Positions 16,886 to 26,007 of a stretch of 64,000 bases of DNA are shown here, one piece after another; position 1 is the stretch's first letter, and every line of letters starts with the position of its first letter. Location of the stretch: contig NZ_AHBZ03000014.1 of NCBI RefSeq assembly GCF_000238375.3, forward strand, positions 496,001 to 560,000. The letters run 5' to 3'. This DNA is from Pseudoalteromonas citrea (GTDB lineage: Bacteria; Pseudomonadota; Gammaproteobacteria; Enterobacterales; Alteromonadaceae). Made by a program: the position numbers and the translations under genes. The notes below the pieces were generated by a model. It was not told the DNA's origin. It did no database searches and worked only from the letters and a program-made list of their open reading frames with translations.

Positions 16886-17845
16886 TTATCCTAATAAACT
16901 TAGCGCTGCTTGTGGACGTTGATTTGCTTGGCTTAAGATCGTTTGGCTTGCCTGTTGTAAAATTTGCATTTTGGTTAAGCTTGCAGTTTCCTGAGCGAAA
17001 TCGGTGTCTTTAATCCGTGATTTTGCAGCCGATAAGTTTTCTGAAATATTAGCTTGGTTACGAATAGTTGATTGGAAACGATTCTGAACTGCACCCAACT
17101 CAGCACGCTTTTTGTCTACTACCGCAATCATTGCGTCCATACCCGCTAATACCGCTTGTGCATTCGCTTGTGAAGAAACACTAATCGAACCCGCCTGGAA
17201 TGTATCAGAAAACGTATAGCTGTTAGCAACACCAGATACAGAACTCACACCATCTGCAAGAGTTTGCAAGGAGTTTCCACCGATACCTTCCGCGATACCT
17301 GCGATACCAGATAGTGTAAAACCACCATTTGCTTGAAGATCATTTGCTGTTCCATCAACATTCTTCATACTAAAACCGATGGTCTGTACTGCATCTGACC
17401 CGACTTGGAAACTCGCTTCATAAGAACCATCTAGCAAGTTTTGACCACCAAATGTGGTATCTTGTGCAACTCGGTTTACCTCTGCAGATAAAGACTGAAT
17501 CTCTTCCTGAATTGCTAATCTGTCTTCATCTGTATTTGAACCATTTGAAGCCTGTTGTGCAAGCGTTCTCACACGTTGAAACATCGATGTTACTTCATCC
17601 ATTGCGCCTTCTGCTGTTTGCGCTAATGAAATACCATCATTTGCATTTCGGTTACCTTGATTCAAACCGTTTATTTGAGAGGTCAAACGGTCTGATATTT
17701 GTAGACCTGCCGCATCATCAGCCGCGCTGTTAATACGAAAGCCTGAAGATAGACGCTTAAATGAAACGTCAAGCGAATTACCTGAATTATTTAACTGTCT
17801 CTGTGCGTTCAATGAACTTACGTTAGTATTTACATAAAGTGCCAT
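16886..17845 (-). CDS. Flagellin 3
   Basis: This 319-residue flagellin shares both terminal regions and most of the middle with flagellins 1 and 2 (for example the shared TFSDTFQAGSISV segment and QAVLAGMDAM). It carries AADDAAGLQI at the position where flagellin 1 differs. A sigma-28 promoter lies about 95 bases upstream and a structured 3' region with terminator follows. It is first of the flagellin genes after the flgL terminator and forms its own transcription unit. Confidence 0.95.
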   Translation of the reverse strand: MALYVNTNVSSLNAQRQLNNSGNSLDVSFKRLSSGFRINSAADDAAGLQISDRLTSQINGLNQGNRNANDGISLAQTAEGAMDEVTSMFQRVRTLAQQASNGSNTDEDRLAIQEEIQSLSAEVNRVAQDTTFGGQNLLDGSYEASFQVGSDAVQTIGFSMKNVDGTANDLQANGGFTLSGIAGIAEGIGGNSLQTLADGVSSVSGVANSYTFSDTFQAGSISVSSQANAQAVLAGMDAMIAVVDKKRAELGAVQNRFQSTIRNQANISENLSAAKSRIKDTDFAQETASLTKMQILQQASQTILSQANQRPQAALSLLG

Positions 17846-17937
17846 GATATTTCTCCCAATGTAAACTTTGTGTTTACTCTCAAACTTATAACTTTAAGCC
17901 TTTGATGTTTTTTATCTCTCCAGCTTGGTTACTTAAG

Positions 17938-17964
17938 TTATCGGAAGAGCCTAAAAATCCTTTA
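17938..17964 (-). promoter_or_regulatory. Sigma-28 (FliA) promoter of flagellin 3
   Basis: The minus strand reads TAAA, 15 bases, then TCCGATAA, one mismatch from the consensus. It lies in the 320-base space between flagellin 3 and flgL. The rest of that space holds the flgL terminator and AT-rich DNA without a visible gene. Confidence 0.85.
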
Positions 17965-18114
17965 ACGTTTTTTTTAAAAAAAATTTAAGTGACTAATTAA
18001 TCTAGGGAAAAAGGCAATATAATCATTTGAGAAGAATATAAGAATTAAGAGCTAAAGCTGGCTCATATTAAAATAAACATTAATAGTTTCAGACTATTAG
18101 AGGGAGTTCCTCAC

Positions 18115-18150
18115 AGAAAAAGGGCTTAAAGAACATCCTGCTTAAGCCCT
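18115..18150 (-). terminator. Terminator of flgJKL
   Basis: AGGGCTTAA (18121-18129) pairs with TTAAGCCCT (18142-18150). On the minus strand the stem is followed by TTTTTC. It lies 15 bases after the flgL stop codon and should end the flgJ-flgK-flgL transcript. Confidence 0.8.
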
Positions 18151-18165
18151 AACTCAGTACGTGCT

Positions 18166-19377
18166 TTATCGAATATATTCTAATAAAGATAAGTTCGTTA
18201 AACGGCCAAACGTTGCCTGTGAAGCTTGTAATGCCGTTTCATGCTTGGTCAATTCAGTTATAGCTTCAGCCATATCCAATTCAACCAAGGTCGCTTTCGC
18301 TGCTTTATTGTTAATATCCAAATCAGCATTTGCGTCGACAATACGTTGCGCTGTATTAGACCGGCCACCCAAACCAGATTGGGTTTGAGATACCAAGTTT
18401 TTAGCATTTGTCAGGCCAACTAATGAATCTGCTAACACTTGCTCATAATCATCTTGACTTATAGACGGGTCAGTTAAAGCGGCCTCCAATTTATGCAAAG
18501 TGTTTAACACATTCTCTTTTTCTGGCTTTGCTAGGTCAAAAGTCAAACTGGCAGCACCGTTTGCTCTAACTTCCATCCCGTCAATGTTTGCTACCCCGTC
18601 AGAATACGTACCTGACTTAAGTGCCACCCCACCTTGTAAAACATCATAGGTAGTTGCCGATGTAAAGTTAACAGTTATTGTATTCGCATTGGCTGGCGCA
18701 GAAGGACTGGCGTCATATTGCGCTTTATGGAAGTTATCAAATTGGCCTTGTTCCTTTACGTACACACTTGATGTTACTGGTGTGAGACTTGCCCTATCAA
18801 CGTCTAGGCGCTTTGCCACACTTTCAAAAACATCAAAGCCATTATCACTTGATTTAATTTCAACCCCTTCAGCCACTTTAATTTTGTGCTGACCTTGATC
18901 GCCATTATATTTATATTCATTATCCGTACTATTGAAAGAATAGGTTTGTGTATTATCTTGATAACCCGAAAAAATATAACGCCCATCTTCGGTTTTCGCA
19001 TTCATCAAATCAAGTACGGTTTCTTTAATTGCGGAAATTTCTTCAGCAATACCTGCTCTGTCGATATCTGCTAACGCTCCACTACCGGCACTAATGGTTA
19101 ATACATGAGATCGCGTAATTGACTCTTTAATATTCGTCAATACGCTTTCTTGCGTTTTCAAACGACTATCAAGCATGGTTAAGCTTTTGGAATATTGCTC
19201 ATTGGTTTGAATTCTGTCTGAATAAAGCAACGCACGGGCTGTAGCAGAGGGGTCATCAGATGCCGTCAATACCCGTTTTTGAGTATTGACTTGCTGCTGA
19301 GCTTTGTTAACTTCTTGCTGATTGTTCAAGATAGAGTTCAAGTTTGTCTTGTGCATTAAGTTATTTGATAAACGCAT
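18166..19377 (-). CDS. flgL: Hook-filament junction protein FlgL (HAP3)
   Basis: FlgL joins the hook to the filament together with FlgK. The 403-residue protein has the flagellin-like N-terminus (RLSNNLMHK) with VLTASDDPSATARAL, and a C-terminal helix region ending in TNLSLLEYI. It is longer than the E. coli protein (about 317), the extra length lying in the middle domain. It follows flgK by two bases and ends the flgJKL unit. Confidence 0.94.
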   Translation of the reverse strand: MRLSNNLMHKTNLNSILNNQQEVNKAQQQVNTQKRVLTASDDPSATARALLYSDRIQTNEQYSKSLTMLDSRLKTQESVLTNIKESITRSHVLTISAGSGALADIDRAGIAEEISAIKETVLDLMNAKTEDGRYIFSGYQDNTQTYSFNSTDNEYKYNGDQGQHKIKVAEGVEIKSSDNGFDVFESVAKRLDVDRASLTPVTSSVYVKEQGQFDNFHKAQYDASPSAPANANTITVNFTSATTYDVLQGGVALKSGTYSDGVANIDGMEVRANGAASLTFDLAKPEKENVLNTLHKLEAALTDPSISQDDYEQVLADSLVGLTNAKNLVSQTQSGLGGRSNTAQRIVDANADLDINNKAAKATLVELDMAEAITELTKHETALQASQATFGRLTNLSLLEYIR

Positions 19378-19379
19378 AA

Positions 19380-21395
19380 TTACCTCGTTGCACTTAATAA
19401 TGTATCAAAAATCGTTCTAGCCGTCGTAATGATTTGTGCCGATGCTGAATAAGACTGCTGAAAACGTAACAAATTCGCAGCTTCTTCATCTAAATTCACA
19501 CCCGACATAGATTCAAACCATGCCTCTGACTGGGCTGCTAATGCCTCAAAGGCCGTGCCATTAGTCTTGGCTTGATTGGCGACAACCCCTACATCGGTGA
19601 CAAGCCCCGCGTAAGCCTCATTAAATGTTTGTAAATTATCAGCGGTAGTCGTGGTTATTACGTTTTCACGAACCAGTTCACTAGATTGCAATTTACTTAA
19701 TTCTAACCCATTGCGGTTATCGTCAAAACCTCCAGTATTAAACTCAAGGTCAAACTTATCCCCGGGTTGAGGCGTCCCTTCGATATTAAAATCAAACCCA
19801 TAGGTATCAAATGGAGGCCCTGCTAGAGATAGCATATTTTCTGTTGGTGACGCAGCAACAAATGTCACGCTGTTAACACCATCACTAATTGTATATTCAT
19901 TAGCATTTAAAGTCTTTTCTATCGTCATATCACCATTTGTCAAACTCGGTGTTGGAGCTGCTGTAAAGTTACTCCCAGCACCGGTATTAGAGACAGTGCC
20001 CACAGAAATATTTGCGCTGCCAATATTATCTGCATCGGTTTTTGTACGTATAGGTGAAGCCAAAGCCAAATGTTCAGGTCTGTCAGTGGCCAATTCAATA
20101 TTGCCTGCAGCAGTGGCATTTAACTTTACCAAAAAGCTATCATCTTGAGATGCTGTGCCTGTAATTGATATTTCTAACCCAAATGTATCTGGATCAGTAA
20201 AGACGATATTACTAGGGCCTGGCAAAGTAATAGTACCTGCTGAAGGTGTACCAATTTCATTGCCTTTACTATCTACTGGAACTACAGTAACTGCAGTGCC
20301 TGCTCCCATCGTGACTTTAAAGTCAGTAGCTGGTATTTCACTGCCTTTTCCAGCTTCTAGTGTTGCTGTTACTACAGCTGAGCTACCAATGTTATTCGTA
20401 CTATATGGAAAACCTGTAACAGAGGGGATAGTGAACAAATCACCCCCTAAATTACCATCTAAGTCCATTCCTTTCTTGTTTTGCTCATTAAATGCGTCTG
20501 CCAATGCAATACCAATTTGCCCTAATTGATTTTGGGCTGGATGTAATATTTCATCTCTAAACGCTAACAATCCACCGACTTTTCCTTTTAACGTACTTGA
20601 ATTAACATCTAAAGCGACTGCTTGGCCATCTCGTACGTCTAGTTTTAATTCTCGAACGTTGGGATCTGGGTCTCCTGCCAGGGAAAATGCGTTAAACGTT
20701 CCGTTTTCCATCACTAATGCTTGACCTGAACCCAAAAAGACCAACTTCTCCCCATTGGGGCCATCTAGTGTCTCTAAATCCACCAGCTCAGCCAAGTCAC
20801 TAATCGCTTGATCTCTTTCATTCAGTACTGAGCTAGAAGCATTTGTACCTGATGGGGTATTTAACGAGGTTACCTGACCATTTAAATCACTAATCTTTTG
20901 AATCAGATTATTCGCTTCATCGGCAAATAAATCGAGCTGTTGATTAACAATGTTACCTTGGTCAAACACAATGCCTGATAAGCGATCCATCTGCTCAGTT
21001 AAGTTTTCTGCGTCAGTTAAAAATAAGCTTCGAGTGACCCGAGATGACGGCTGATTCATCGCCTCTTGTAGATTATTAAACAGCGAGTTGATGCTTTTAT
21101 TTAAACTATTTGAATCTTCGGCAAATAATGTGTCAACCCGAGAGGCCTCGGTGACAAACTGCTCATAGTAAGTTTTATTCGAAATATCTCTGTTGAGTTG
21201 CTTTTGTGCGAACTCATTTATCAAGCGCACCGTTTCGCCGCGGCCGACTTGATTGCCAACCATTGTAGTATGCTCCGTACGTTCGCGGATATACCCTTTG
21301 GTGTTGAGGTTTGAAATATTTTTACCCGTGGTTTGCAGTAATTCACTGCTAGCTCTTATCCCACTGGTACCAATATTCATCAAATTGAATGACAT
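19380..21395 (-). CDS. flgK: Hook-filament junction protein FlgK (HAP1)
   Basis: FlgK is the first hook-associated protein, forming the hook side of the junction. The 671-residue protein starts with NIGTSGIRASSELLQTTGKN, a rod/hook-family N-terminal motif, and ends with the FlgK C-terminal helices (NLLRFQQSYSASAQII). It is longer than enteric FlgK (about 547) because of an enlarged Gly/Thr/Asp-rich middle, roughly residues 320-550. It starts one base after flgJ ends and is co-transcribed with it and flgL. Confidence 0.95.
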   Translation of the reverse strand: MSFNLMNIGTSGIRASSELLQTTGKNISNLNTKGYIRERTEHTTMVGNQVGRGETVRLINEFAQKQLNRDISNKTYYEQFVTEASRVDTLFAEDSNSLNKSINSLFNNLQEAMNQPSSRVTRSLFLTDAENLTEQMDRLSGIVFDQGNIVNQQLDLFADEANNLIQKISDLNGQVTSLNTPSGTNASSSVLNERDQAISDLAELVDLETLDGPNGEKLVFLGSGQALVMENGTFNAFSLAGDPDPNVRELKLDVRDGQAVALDVNSSTLKGKVGGLLAFRDEILHPAQNQLGQIGIALADAFNEQNKKGMDLDGNLGGDLFTIPSVTGFPYSTNNIGSSAVVTATLEAGKGSEIPATDFKVTMGAGTAVTVVPVDSKGNEIGTPSAGTITLPGPSNIVFTDPDTFGLEISITGTASQDDSFLVKLNATAAGNIELATDRPEHLALASPIRTKTDADNIGSANISVGTVSNTGAGSNFTAAPTPSLTNGDMTIEKTLNANEYTISDGVNSVTFVAASPTENMLSLAGPPFDTYGFDFNIEGTPQPGDKFDLEFNTGGFDDNRNGLELSKLQSSELVRENVITTTTADNLQTFNEAYAGLVTDVGVVANQAKTNGTAFEALAAQSEAWFESMSGVNLDEEAANLLRFQQSYSASAQIITTARTIFDTLLSATR

Positions 21396-21396
21396 C

Positions 21397-22365
21397 TTAA
21401 TTTACTCCTTGGCGAACCAACGATGTGAGCATTTCTTTTAAGTCACTGCGCTGAAGTACATTTTTTATTTTTTGTGCGTACTGTGGATCTGTCGCATAAC
21501 CTGCATCTTGCAATGCATCTAAAAATTGCTCTGGCTGGGCTACTTTTTGTAATGCTTCTTGATAACGAGGGTTACCTTGTAAAAAATCAATATAGTCATT
21601 CATGCTATCTTTAATTGTGTCATATGCACGAAAGTTTGCTTGCTTTTTCACCGGCATTCCCTCTTCAAATTCTAATGTCAGTTTTTTGGCACTGTCACCC
21701 TGCCATGTTTTACTAGATTTAATATTAAAAAGATTATTGCTGCTTGAACCATCAGCTTTAGCAATAATATGTTTACCCCAACCGGTCTCAAGTGCCGCCT
21801 GTGCAACCATAACAGCCGGGTTTAACCCTATTTTTTGGGCCGCTGTTTTAGCATGCTCCCACATAGATGAAACAAACGATTCAGGATCTTTAAACGTATT
21901 ATTATTACTTTCTATGGTTTCAGGCTTGGTTGCAGCAACATTAGCTTGCACATCATTTAGCTGCCCAGTAGCACGTTTATCACTTTCAATATTGGCACCG
22001 GTTCGAATTATTGACGCAGGCGTATAGCCCGTGGCATTCGGAGATAGCTGCTGAACGATTAAATCAGCTAACCCCAAGCTACCTTTACTAGATAAATCCA
22101 TTGAGAGCTGTTGATCATGCATTTCTTCAAAAAACTTCACACCACTTGAATTGAAAGGGCTGTTTTTATCTTCCATCGCTTCATTCGCTTTACGCATGCT
22201 TTTCATCAACATCTGTGTGAATATTGATTCAAACTGTTGTGCCGCTTTCTTTAGCGCTGCATCAGAGGCATTTGGATCACCACCGCTTTTCAACGCATCT
22301 TTTCTCAAGCTGTTTAAATCGCTTAAATCAAAAAAGTTTTGTTTTTCTAACGGGTTTGTATTCAT
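21397..22365 (-). CDS. flgJ: Rod assembly/peptidoglycan hydrolase FlgJ
   Basis: FlgJ caps the growing rod and cuts peptidoglycan to let it through. The 322-residue protein has the N-terminal rod-binding domain (AAQQFESIFTQMLMKSMR) and a C-terminal glucosaminidase domain with NPAVMVAQAALETGWG, where the Glu is the expected catalytic acid. The dual-domain form is typical of gammaproteobacteria. It heads the flgJKL unit, with a near-consensus sigma-54 element about 45 bases upstream and the flgI terminator beyond. The ATG at 22365 has only a weak ribosome-binding site. Confidence 0.95.
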   Translation of the reverse strand: MNTNPLEKQNFFDLSDLNSLRKDALKSGGDPNASDAALKKAAQQFESIFTQMLMKSMRKANEAMEDKNSPFNSSGVKFFEEMHDQQLSMDLSSKGSLGLADLIVQQLSPNATGYTPASIIRTGANIESDKRATGQLNDVQANVAATKPETIESNNNTFKDPESFVSSMWEHAKTAAQKIGLNPAVMVAQAALETGWGKHIIAKADGSSSNNLFNIKSSKTWQGDSAKKLTLEFEEGMPVKKQANFRAYDTIKDSMNDYIDFLQGNPRYQEALQKVAQPEQFLDALQDAGYATDPQYAQKIKNVLQRSDLKEMLTSLVRQGVN

Positions 22366-22402
22366 CGGCTTACTGACACTTAACTTATCATACTAATAAT
22401 TA

Positions 22403-22419
22403 AGCAATATTCGAGCCAA
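22403..22419 (-). promoter_or_regulatory. Sigma-54 promoter of flgJKL
   Basis: The minus strand reads TTGGCTCGAATATTGCT, a near-perfect -24/-12 element with correct spacing. It directly abuts the A/T-run of the flgI terminator, so the upstream unit ends exactly where the new one begins. Confidence 0.88.
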
Positions 22420-22441
22420 AAAAAACCCTAACGAATTAGGG
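22418..22441 (-). terminator. Terminator of flgFGHI
   Basis: On the minus strand the upstream-side stem CCCTAA, loop TTCG, then TTAGGG is followed by eight T. It lies 26 bases after the flgI stop codon. The stable UUCG loop and long U-run make it a strong intrinsic terminator. Confidence 0.88.
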
Positions 22442-22467
22442 CTAACTTATTGATTAATAAAAACACT

Positions 22468-23562
22468 CTATATGACGACTAATTGACCATTGATTGCACC
22501 TGCTTCTTTCAGTGCCTCCAATATCGCCATCAAGTCACCCGGCGCTGCACCCACTTCATTAATGGCGCGGACTAAATCATCAAGGCTGATGCCTGGGTCG
22601 AATACAAAAGCACGAGAGTCATCAGTGTCTACATCAATAATACTTTGACGGGTTACAACCGTTTCCCCTTCAGCTAAAGGCTGTGGCTGATTAACATTCT
22701 GTTGCTCTGCTATCGTAACAGTTAAGCCACCATGAGTAATTGCAGCCGGTTGAAGCTTGACATTTTTACCAATTACTATGGTGCCGGTACGTGAATTCAC
22801 AATAATTTTTGCGCTGGTATCTGCAGGGGTAAATTCAAGGTTTTCTAATGTCGACAAATAAGACACGCGTTGTGATGGATCGCGTGGCGCAATCACTCTC
22901 ACCGATGCGGCATCCATTGGCTTCGCACTATTAGGGCCAACTAAATTATTAATGGTATCTGCTAAGCGTTTTGCCGTTGTGAAATCTGGGCTATTTAAAT
23001 TAAAAGTAATGAAGTCACCTTGGGTAAAAGGGCTTTTTACTTCACGCTCAACAGTCCCACCATTTGGTACGCGGCCGACGGTCGGCGTATTGATCACCAC
23101 CCGGCTACCATCTAGCCCTTCAGCACCAAGGCCGCCCACAATCATGCTACCTTGTGCAATCGCGTACACATTGCCATCAACCCCTTTAAGAAAAGTTTGC
23201 AGTAATGTCCCGCCACGCAAGCTACCAGCACTTCCGATAGAAGAAACTGTCACGTCAATCGTTTGACCAGGTTTAGTAAACGGTGGTAAGTCGGCATGTA
23301 CGGCCACTGCGGCAACATTCTTTATTTTTGGTTTTAGCGACGCAGGTAAAGTGATCCCAAAACCACTTAGCATCGCTTTAAAGCTTTGCTCTGTAAATCG
23401 ACTTGACTCACCTGTGCCAGGTAAGCCAACAACTAAGCCATAACCTACCAGTTGGTTTGAGCGAACACCTTGTACCATACTGACATCTTTAATACGTTCA
23501 GCGTTAGCGAACGGGACAAAACCAATTAAGGTAATACTTAACAATAGGTGAAATAATTTCAT
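22468..23562 (-). CDS. flgI: Flagellar P-ring protein FlgI
   Basis: FlgI forms the periplasmic P ring around the rod. The 364-residue protein has a signal peptide (hydrophobic core [13 protein letters not shown], cleavage after ANA) followed by [20 protein letters not shown], which is the standard FlgI start. The C-terminus [10 protein letters not shown] is also typical. I choose the ATG at 23562 with AGGG upstream rather than an in-frame TTG nine bases earlier. It follows flgH by a few bases. Confidence 0.94.
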   Translation of the reverse strand: MKLFHLLLSITLIGFVPFANAERIKDVSMVQGVRSNQLVGYGLVVGLPGTGESSRFTEQSFKAMLSGFGITLPASLKPKIKNVAAVAVHADLPPFTKPGQTIDVTVSSIGSAGSLRGGTLLQTFLKGVDGNVYAIAQGSMIVGGLGAEGLDGSRVVINTPTVGRVPNGGTVEREVKSPFTQGDFITFNLNSPDFTTAKRLADTINNLVGPNSAKPMDAASVRVIAPRDPSQRVSYLSTLENLEFTPADTSAKIIVNSRTGTIVIGKNVKLQPAAITHGGLTVTIAEQQNVNQPQPLAEGETVVTRQSIIDVDTDDSRAFVFDPGISLDDLVRAINEVGAAPGDLMAILEALKEAGAINGQLVVI

Positions 23563-23574
23563 AATTTTCAAACC

Positions 23575-24258
23575 CTAAAATGGGAGCAATGTACTCATAA
23601 AGAAGGATGTTAACCACCCTGGGCTTTGTGCTTCTTGCCCTTGACCTTTGCCTGAATACTGAATACGTGCATTAGCAATGCGGTTAGACTCCACCGTGTT
23701 GTCCGCTGCAACATCAGCGGCACGAACTAAGCCTTCAAGGCGAATAAACTCTTCACCCGTGTTTAAAGTTAACCACTTCTCACCTCGGATCACTAAGTTA
23801 CCATTGGGTAAAACCCGCATCACATTCACCGAAATGTTACCAAATAAACTATTTGACTGGTTTGCTTTACTATCACCTTTAAAAGAAGAATCTGATCCCA
23901 TTCCAAACTGAATATTGTCACCGCCAATATTTACTGGCGTCCCATTAAAGCCTAATACAGGGTCAAGACTTACGTCAGTTTCTTTATCTGTTTCACTGTT
24001 CGCTGCTTTTGACGCCTGTGTCGATTCGCGCAGCACCACCGTTATAATATCGCCAGTACGTAATGCTTTTTTATCTGCATATAAATCGTTGGCTCGATTA
24101 GGGTTAAATAATGACCCTGTTGACACCACCTGTTCTAAATCTTCTTCAGGATACATAGGCGCATAGTAAGGATCGTCCTGCACTATCGTACTATTTTGTG
24201 TTGATACGCACCCAGATAGCGCTATCATTGTTACTACAGCCATACTAAAAGTACGCAT
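23575..24258 (-). CDS. flgH: Flagellar L-ring lipoprotein FlgH
   Basis: FlgH forms the L ring in the outer membrane. The 227-residue protein has a lipobox (ALSGC, Cys17), then the conserved SLFNPN, the DIITVVLRE segment and the C-terminal RIQYSGKGQ. Length and layout are normal. A strong ribosome-binding site (GGAGGTTG) precedes the ATG. It lies between flgG and flgI in the flgFGHI unit. Confidence 0.95.
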   Translation of the reverse strand: MRTFSMAVVTMIALSGCVSTQNSTIVQDDPYYAPMYPEEDLEQVVSTGSLFNPNRANDLYADKKALRTGDIITVVLRESTQASKAANSETDKETDVSLDPVLGFNGTPVNIGGDNIQFGMGSDSSFKGDSKANQSNSLFGNISVNVMRVLPNGNLVIRGEKWLTLNTGEEFIRLEGLVRAADVAADNTVESNRIANARIQYSGKGQGQEAQSPGWLTSFFMSTLLPF

Positions 24259-24274
24259 ACAACCTCCTAAGAAT

Positions 24275-25063
24275 TTATAACTGTTGATTGATGTAACTCA
24301 GCATCTCGTCAACTGAAGAGATCACTTTCGAGTTCATTTCATAGACACGTTGGGTTTCAATTAAGTTAACTAACTCTTCCGTCACGTTGACGTTCGAGGT
24401 TTCTAACGCACCTTGCACAATAGAACCTAAGCCATCTGCTCCCGGGTTACCTTGCACAGGTGCACCACTAACAGCGGTTTCTGTGTATAAGTTTTGGCCC
24501 ATTGGTTCTAAACCCGATGGATTAATAAAATCACTGATCACCAGTTGACCAATGACCGTGTTTTGCGCTTGACCTGCAACTCGCACCGACACTTCCCCAT
24601 CTTGAGAGATGGTGATCGATTTTGCGTCATCAGGCACGTTCATTTCAGGTTGAACAGGAAAACCAGCTCCAGAAGTGACTACTCGACCATTTTCATCAGT
24701 CGTAAATTGACCATTGCGACTGTAGCCGATAGTGCCATCTGGCATTTGAATTTCAAAAAAGCCCGGCCCTTGGATCATCCAATCTAAAGAATTCTCAGTG
24801 CTTAGCATATTACCTTGAGAAAAGTTCTTTTGGTTGGCAACCACTTTAGCACCGGCGCCTAGCATTAAACCTGAGGGTAGTTCAGTATCTTGTGACGAGC
24901 GGCCTCCAGGTTGGTTAATATTCTGATAGAGCAAATCTTCAAAAATTGCTCGGCTTTTCTTATAACCTACCGTACTAGCATTCGCGAGGTTATTCGAAAT
25001 TACCGATATATCAGTTTGTTGGGCATCTAAGCCAGTTTTACTGATCCATAACGCTGGATTCAT
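24275..25063 (-). CDS. flgG: Distal rod protein FlgG
   Basis: FlgG is the distal rod subunit. The 262-residue protein has the rod-family N-terminal motif ISNNLANASTVGYKKSR near residue 25, and the C-terminal SNVNVTEELVNLI region with coiled-coil heptads. Length matches the family. It follows flgF by 18 bases and is followed by flgH. Confidence 0.95.
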   Translation of the reverse strand: MNPALWISKTGLDAQQTDISVISNNLANASTVGYKKSRAIFEDLLYQNINQPGGRSSQDTELPSGLMLGAGAKVVANQKNFSQGNMLSTENSLDWMIQGPGFFEIQMPDGTIGYSRNGQFTTDENGRVVTSGAGFPVQPEMNVPDDAKSITISQDGEVSVRVAGQAQNTVIGQLVISDFINPSGLEPMGQNLYTETAVSGAPVQGNPGADGLGSIVQGALETSNVNVTEELVNLIETQRVYEMNSKVISSVDEMLSYINQQL

Positions 25064-25081
25064 AACATATACCTCACTTCG

Positions 25082-25846
25082 TTAGACTATACGCAGCAGC
25101 GATACATGACGTTCGTCAATTTCTTCTGCTGTTTTCATTAGTTTCATTTGCATTTCAAACTGGCGTTGATGGTTGATCATATCGACCATTTCATGCACGG
25201 GATTGACGTTTGACATTTCAAGCGTGCCACTCATTACTTTTGCAGTCGGTGACACATCACAAAAGCCGCATAAACCGTCATCAAGACTGCCTTCTTTAGG
25301 CCTAAATAACCCGTCATTGCCTTTTTCGAGTTTACTGTTATCAGCTTCAATGATTTTTAAGCGATCTACCACCTCTAAGAAGTTGGCTGGGGCACCTTGA
25401 GGCCGTACTTGAATTGAGCCATCATCACTAAATGTGACCTTCTCTACCGGGATGGGCAGAATAATTGGGCCCCCTTCGCCAACAACTTGGCGCCCATGAC
25501 TGGTGACTAATGCACCGTCAGCTGTAATGTTCAAAGTTCCGACTTTGGTATAAGCCTCATTGCCACTTTTGTCCATAACACTGATCCAAGACTTATCTGA
25601 CACTGCAATGTCTAAGTCTCGGCCGGTTTCAACAATCGCACCACTGGTCATATTAGTACCTGGTCGCTCTTGCATAGCAAAAACACGGGTCGGTAACCCT
25701 TCACCAAATGCCTGCATAGACCGCGCTTGCGCAAAATCGGATTTAAATCCAGTCGTATTTGCATTGGCTAAATTGTTTGCTTTAATAGCAACACCACGCA
25801 GGTTTTGTTTCGCACCAGACATAGCGATATAGAGCATTTTATCCAT
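25082..25846 (-). CDS. flgF: Proximal rod protein FlgF
   Basis: FlgF is a proximal rod subunit. The 254-residue protein has KANNLANANTTGFKSDFAQ near residue 22 and ends with the rod-family C-terminal segment SNVNPVHEMVDMI. It is first in the flgFGHI unit and has its own sigma-54 promoter. An unusual point is the short CGFCD segment near residue 195, which adds two Cys not needed in rod proteins. Confidence 0.93.
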   Translation of the reverse strand: MDKMLYIAMSGAKQNLRGVAIKANNLANANTTGFKSDFAQARSMQAFGEGLPTRVFAMQERPGTNMTSGAIVETGRDLDIAVSDKSWISVMDKSGNEAYTKVGTLNITADGALVTSHGRQVVGEGGPIILPIPVEKVTFSDDGSIQVRPQGAPANFLEVVDRLKIIEADNSKLEKGNDGLFRPKEGSLDDGLCGFCDVSPTAKVMSGTLEMSNVNPVHEMVDMINHQRQFEMQMKLMKTAEEIDERHVSLLRIV

Positions 25847-25881
25847 TGCATTGACCTAAAAATTCATCATATGTATAGCAA

Positions 25882-25898
25882 TGCAATTAAAGTGCCAA
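25882..25898 (-). promoter_or_regulatory. Sigma-54 promoter of flgFGHI
   Basis: The minus strand reads TTGGCACTTTAATTGCA, matching the -24/-12 consensus TTGGCACG-N4-TTGCA at all but one position. It sits between the flgE terminator and flgF, about 40 bases before the start codon. Confidence 0.9.
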
Positions 25899-25964
25899 CT
25901 AAAAATTGACAGATTATTCAAATAACCGTGAAGACTTTTTAGGTAAGGAAGTGTGAAGAGTGAC

Positions 25965-25988
25965 AAAAAAGGCCGCAATGGCGGCCTT
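25965..25988 (-). terminator. Terminator of flgBCDE
   Basis: AAGGCCGC pairs with GCGGCCTT around a four-base loop, and the minus strand continues with six T. It lies about 20 bases after the flgE stop codon. Confidence 0.9.
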
Positions 25989-26007
25989 ATGTATAAAAAT
26001 AATCGAA

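Noticed and set aside
20155-20529. 124-codon plus-strand frame in flgK
   Set aside because: Shadow of the Gly/Thr/Asp-rich middle of flgK; no start signal or recognisable protein.
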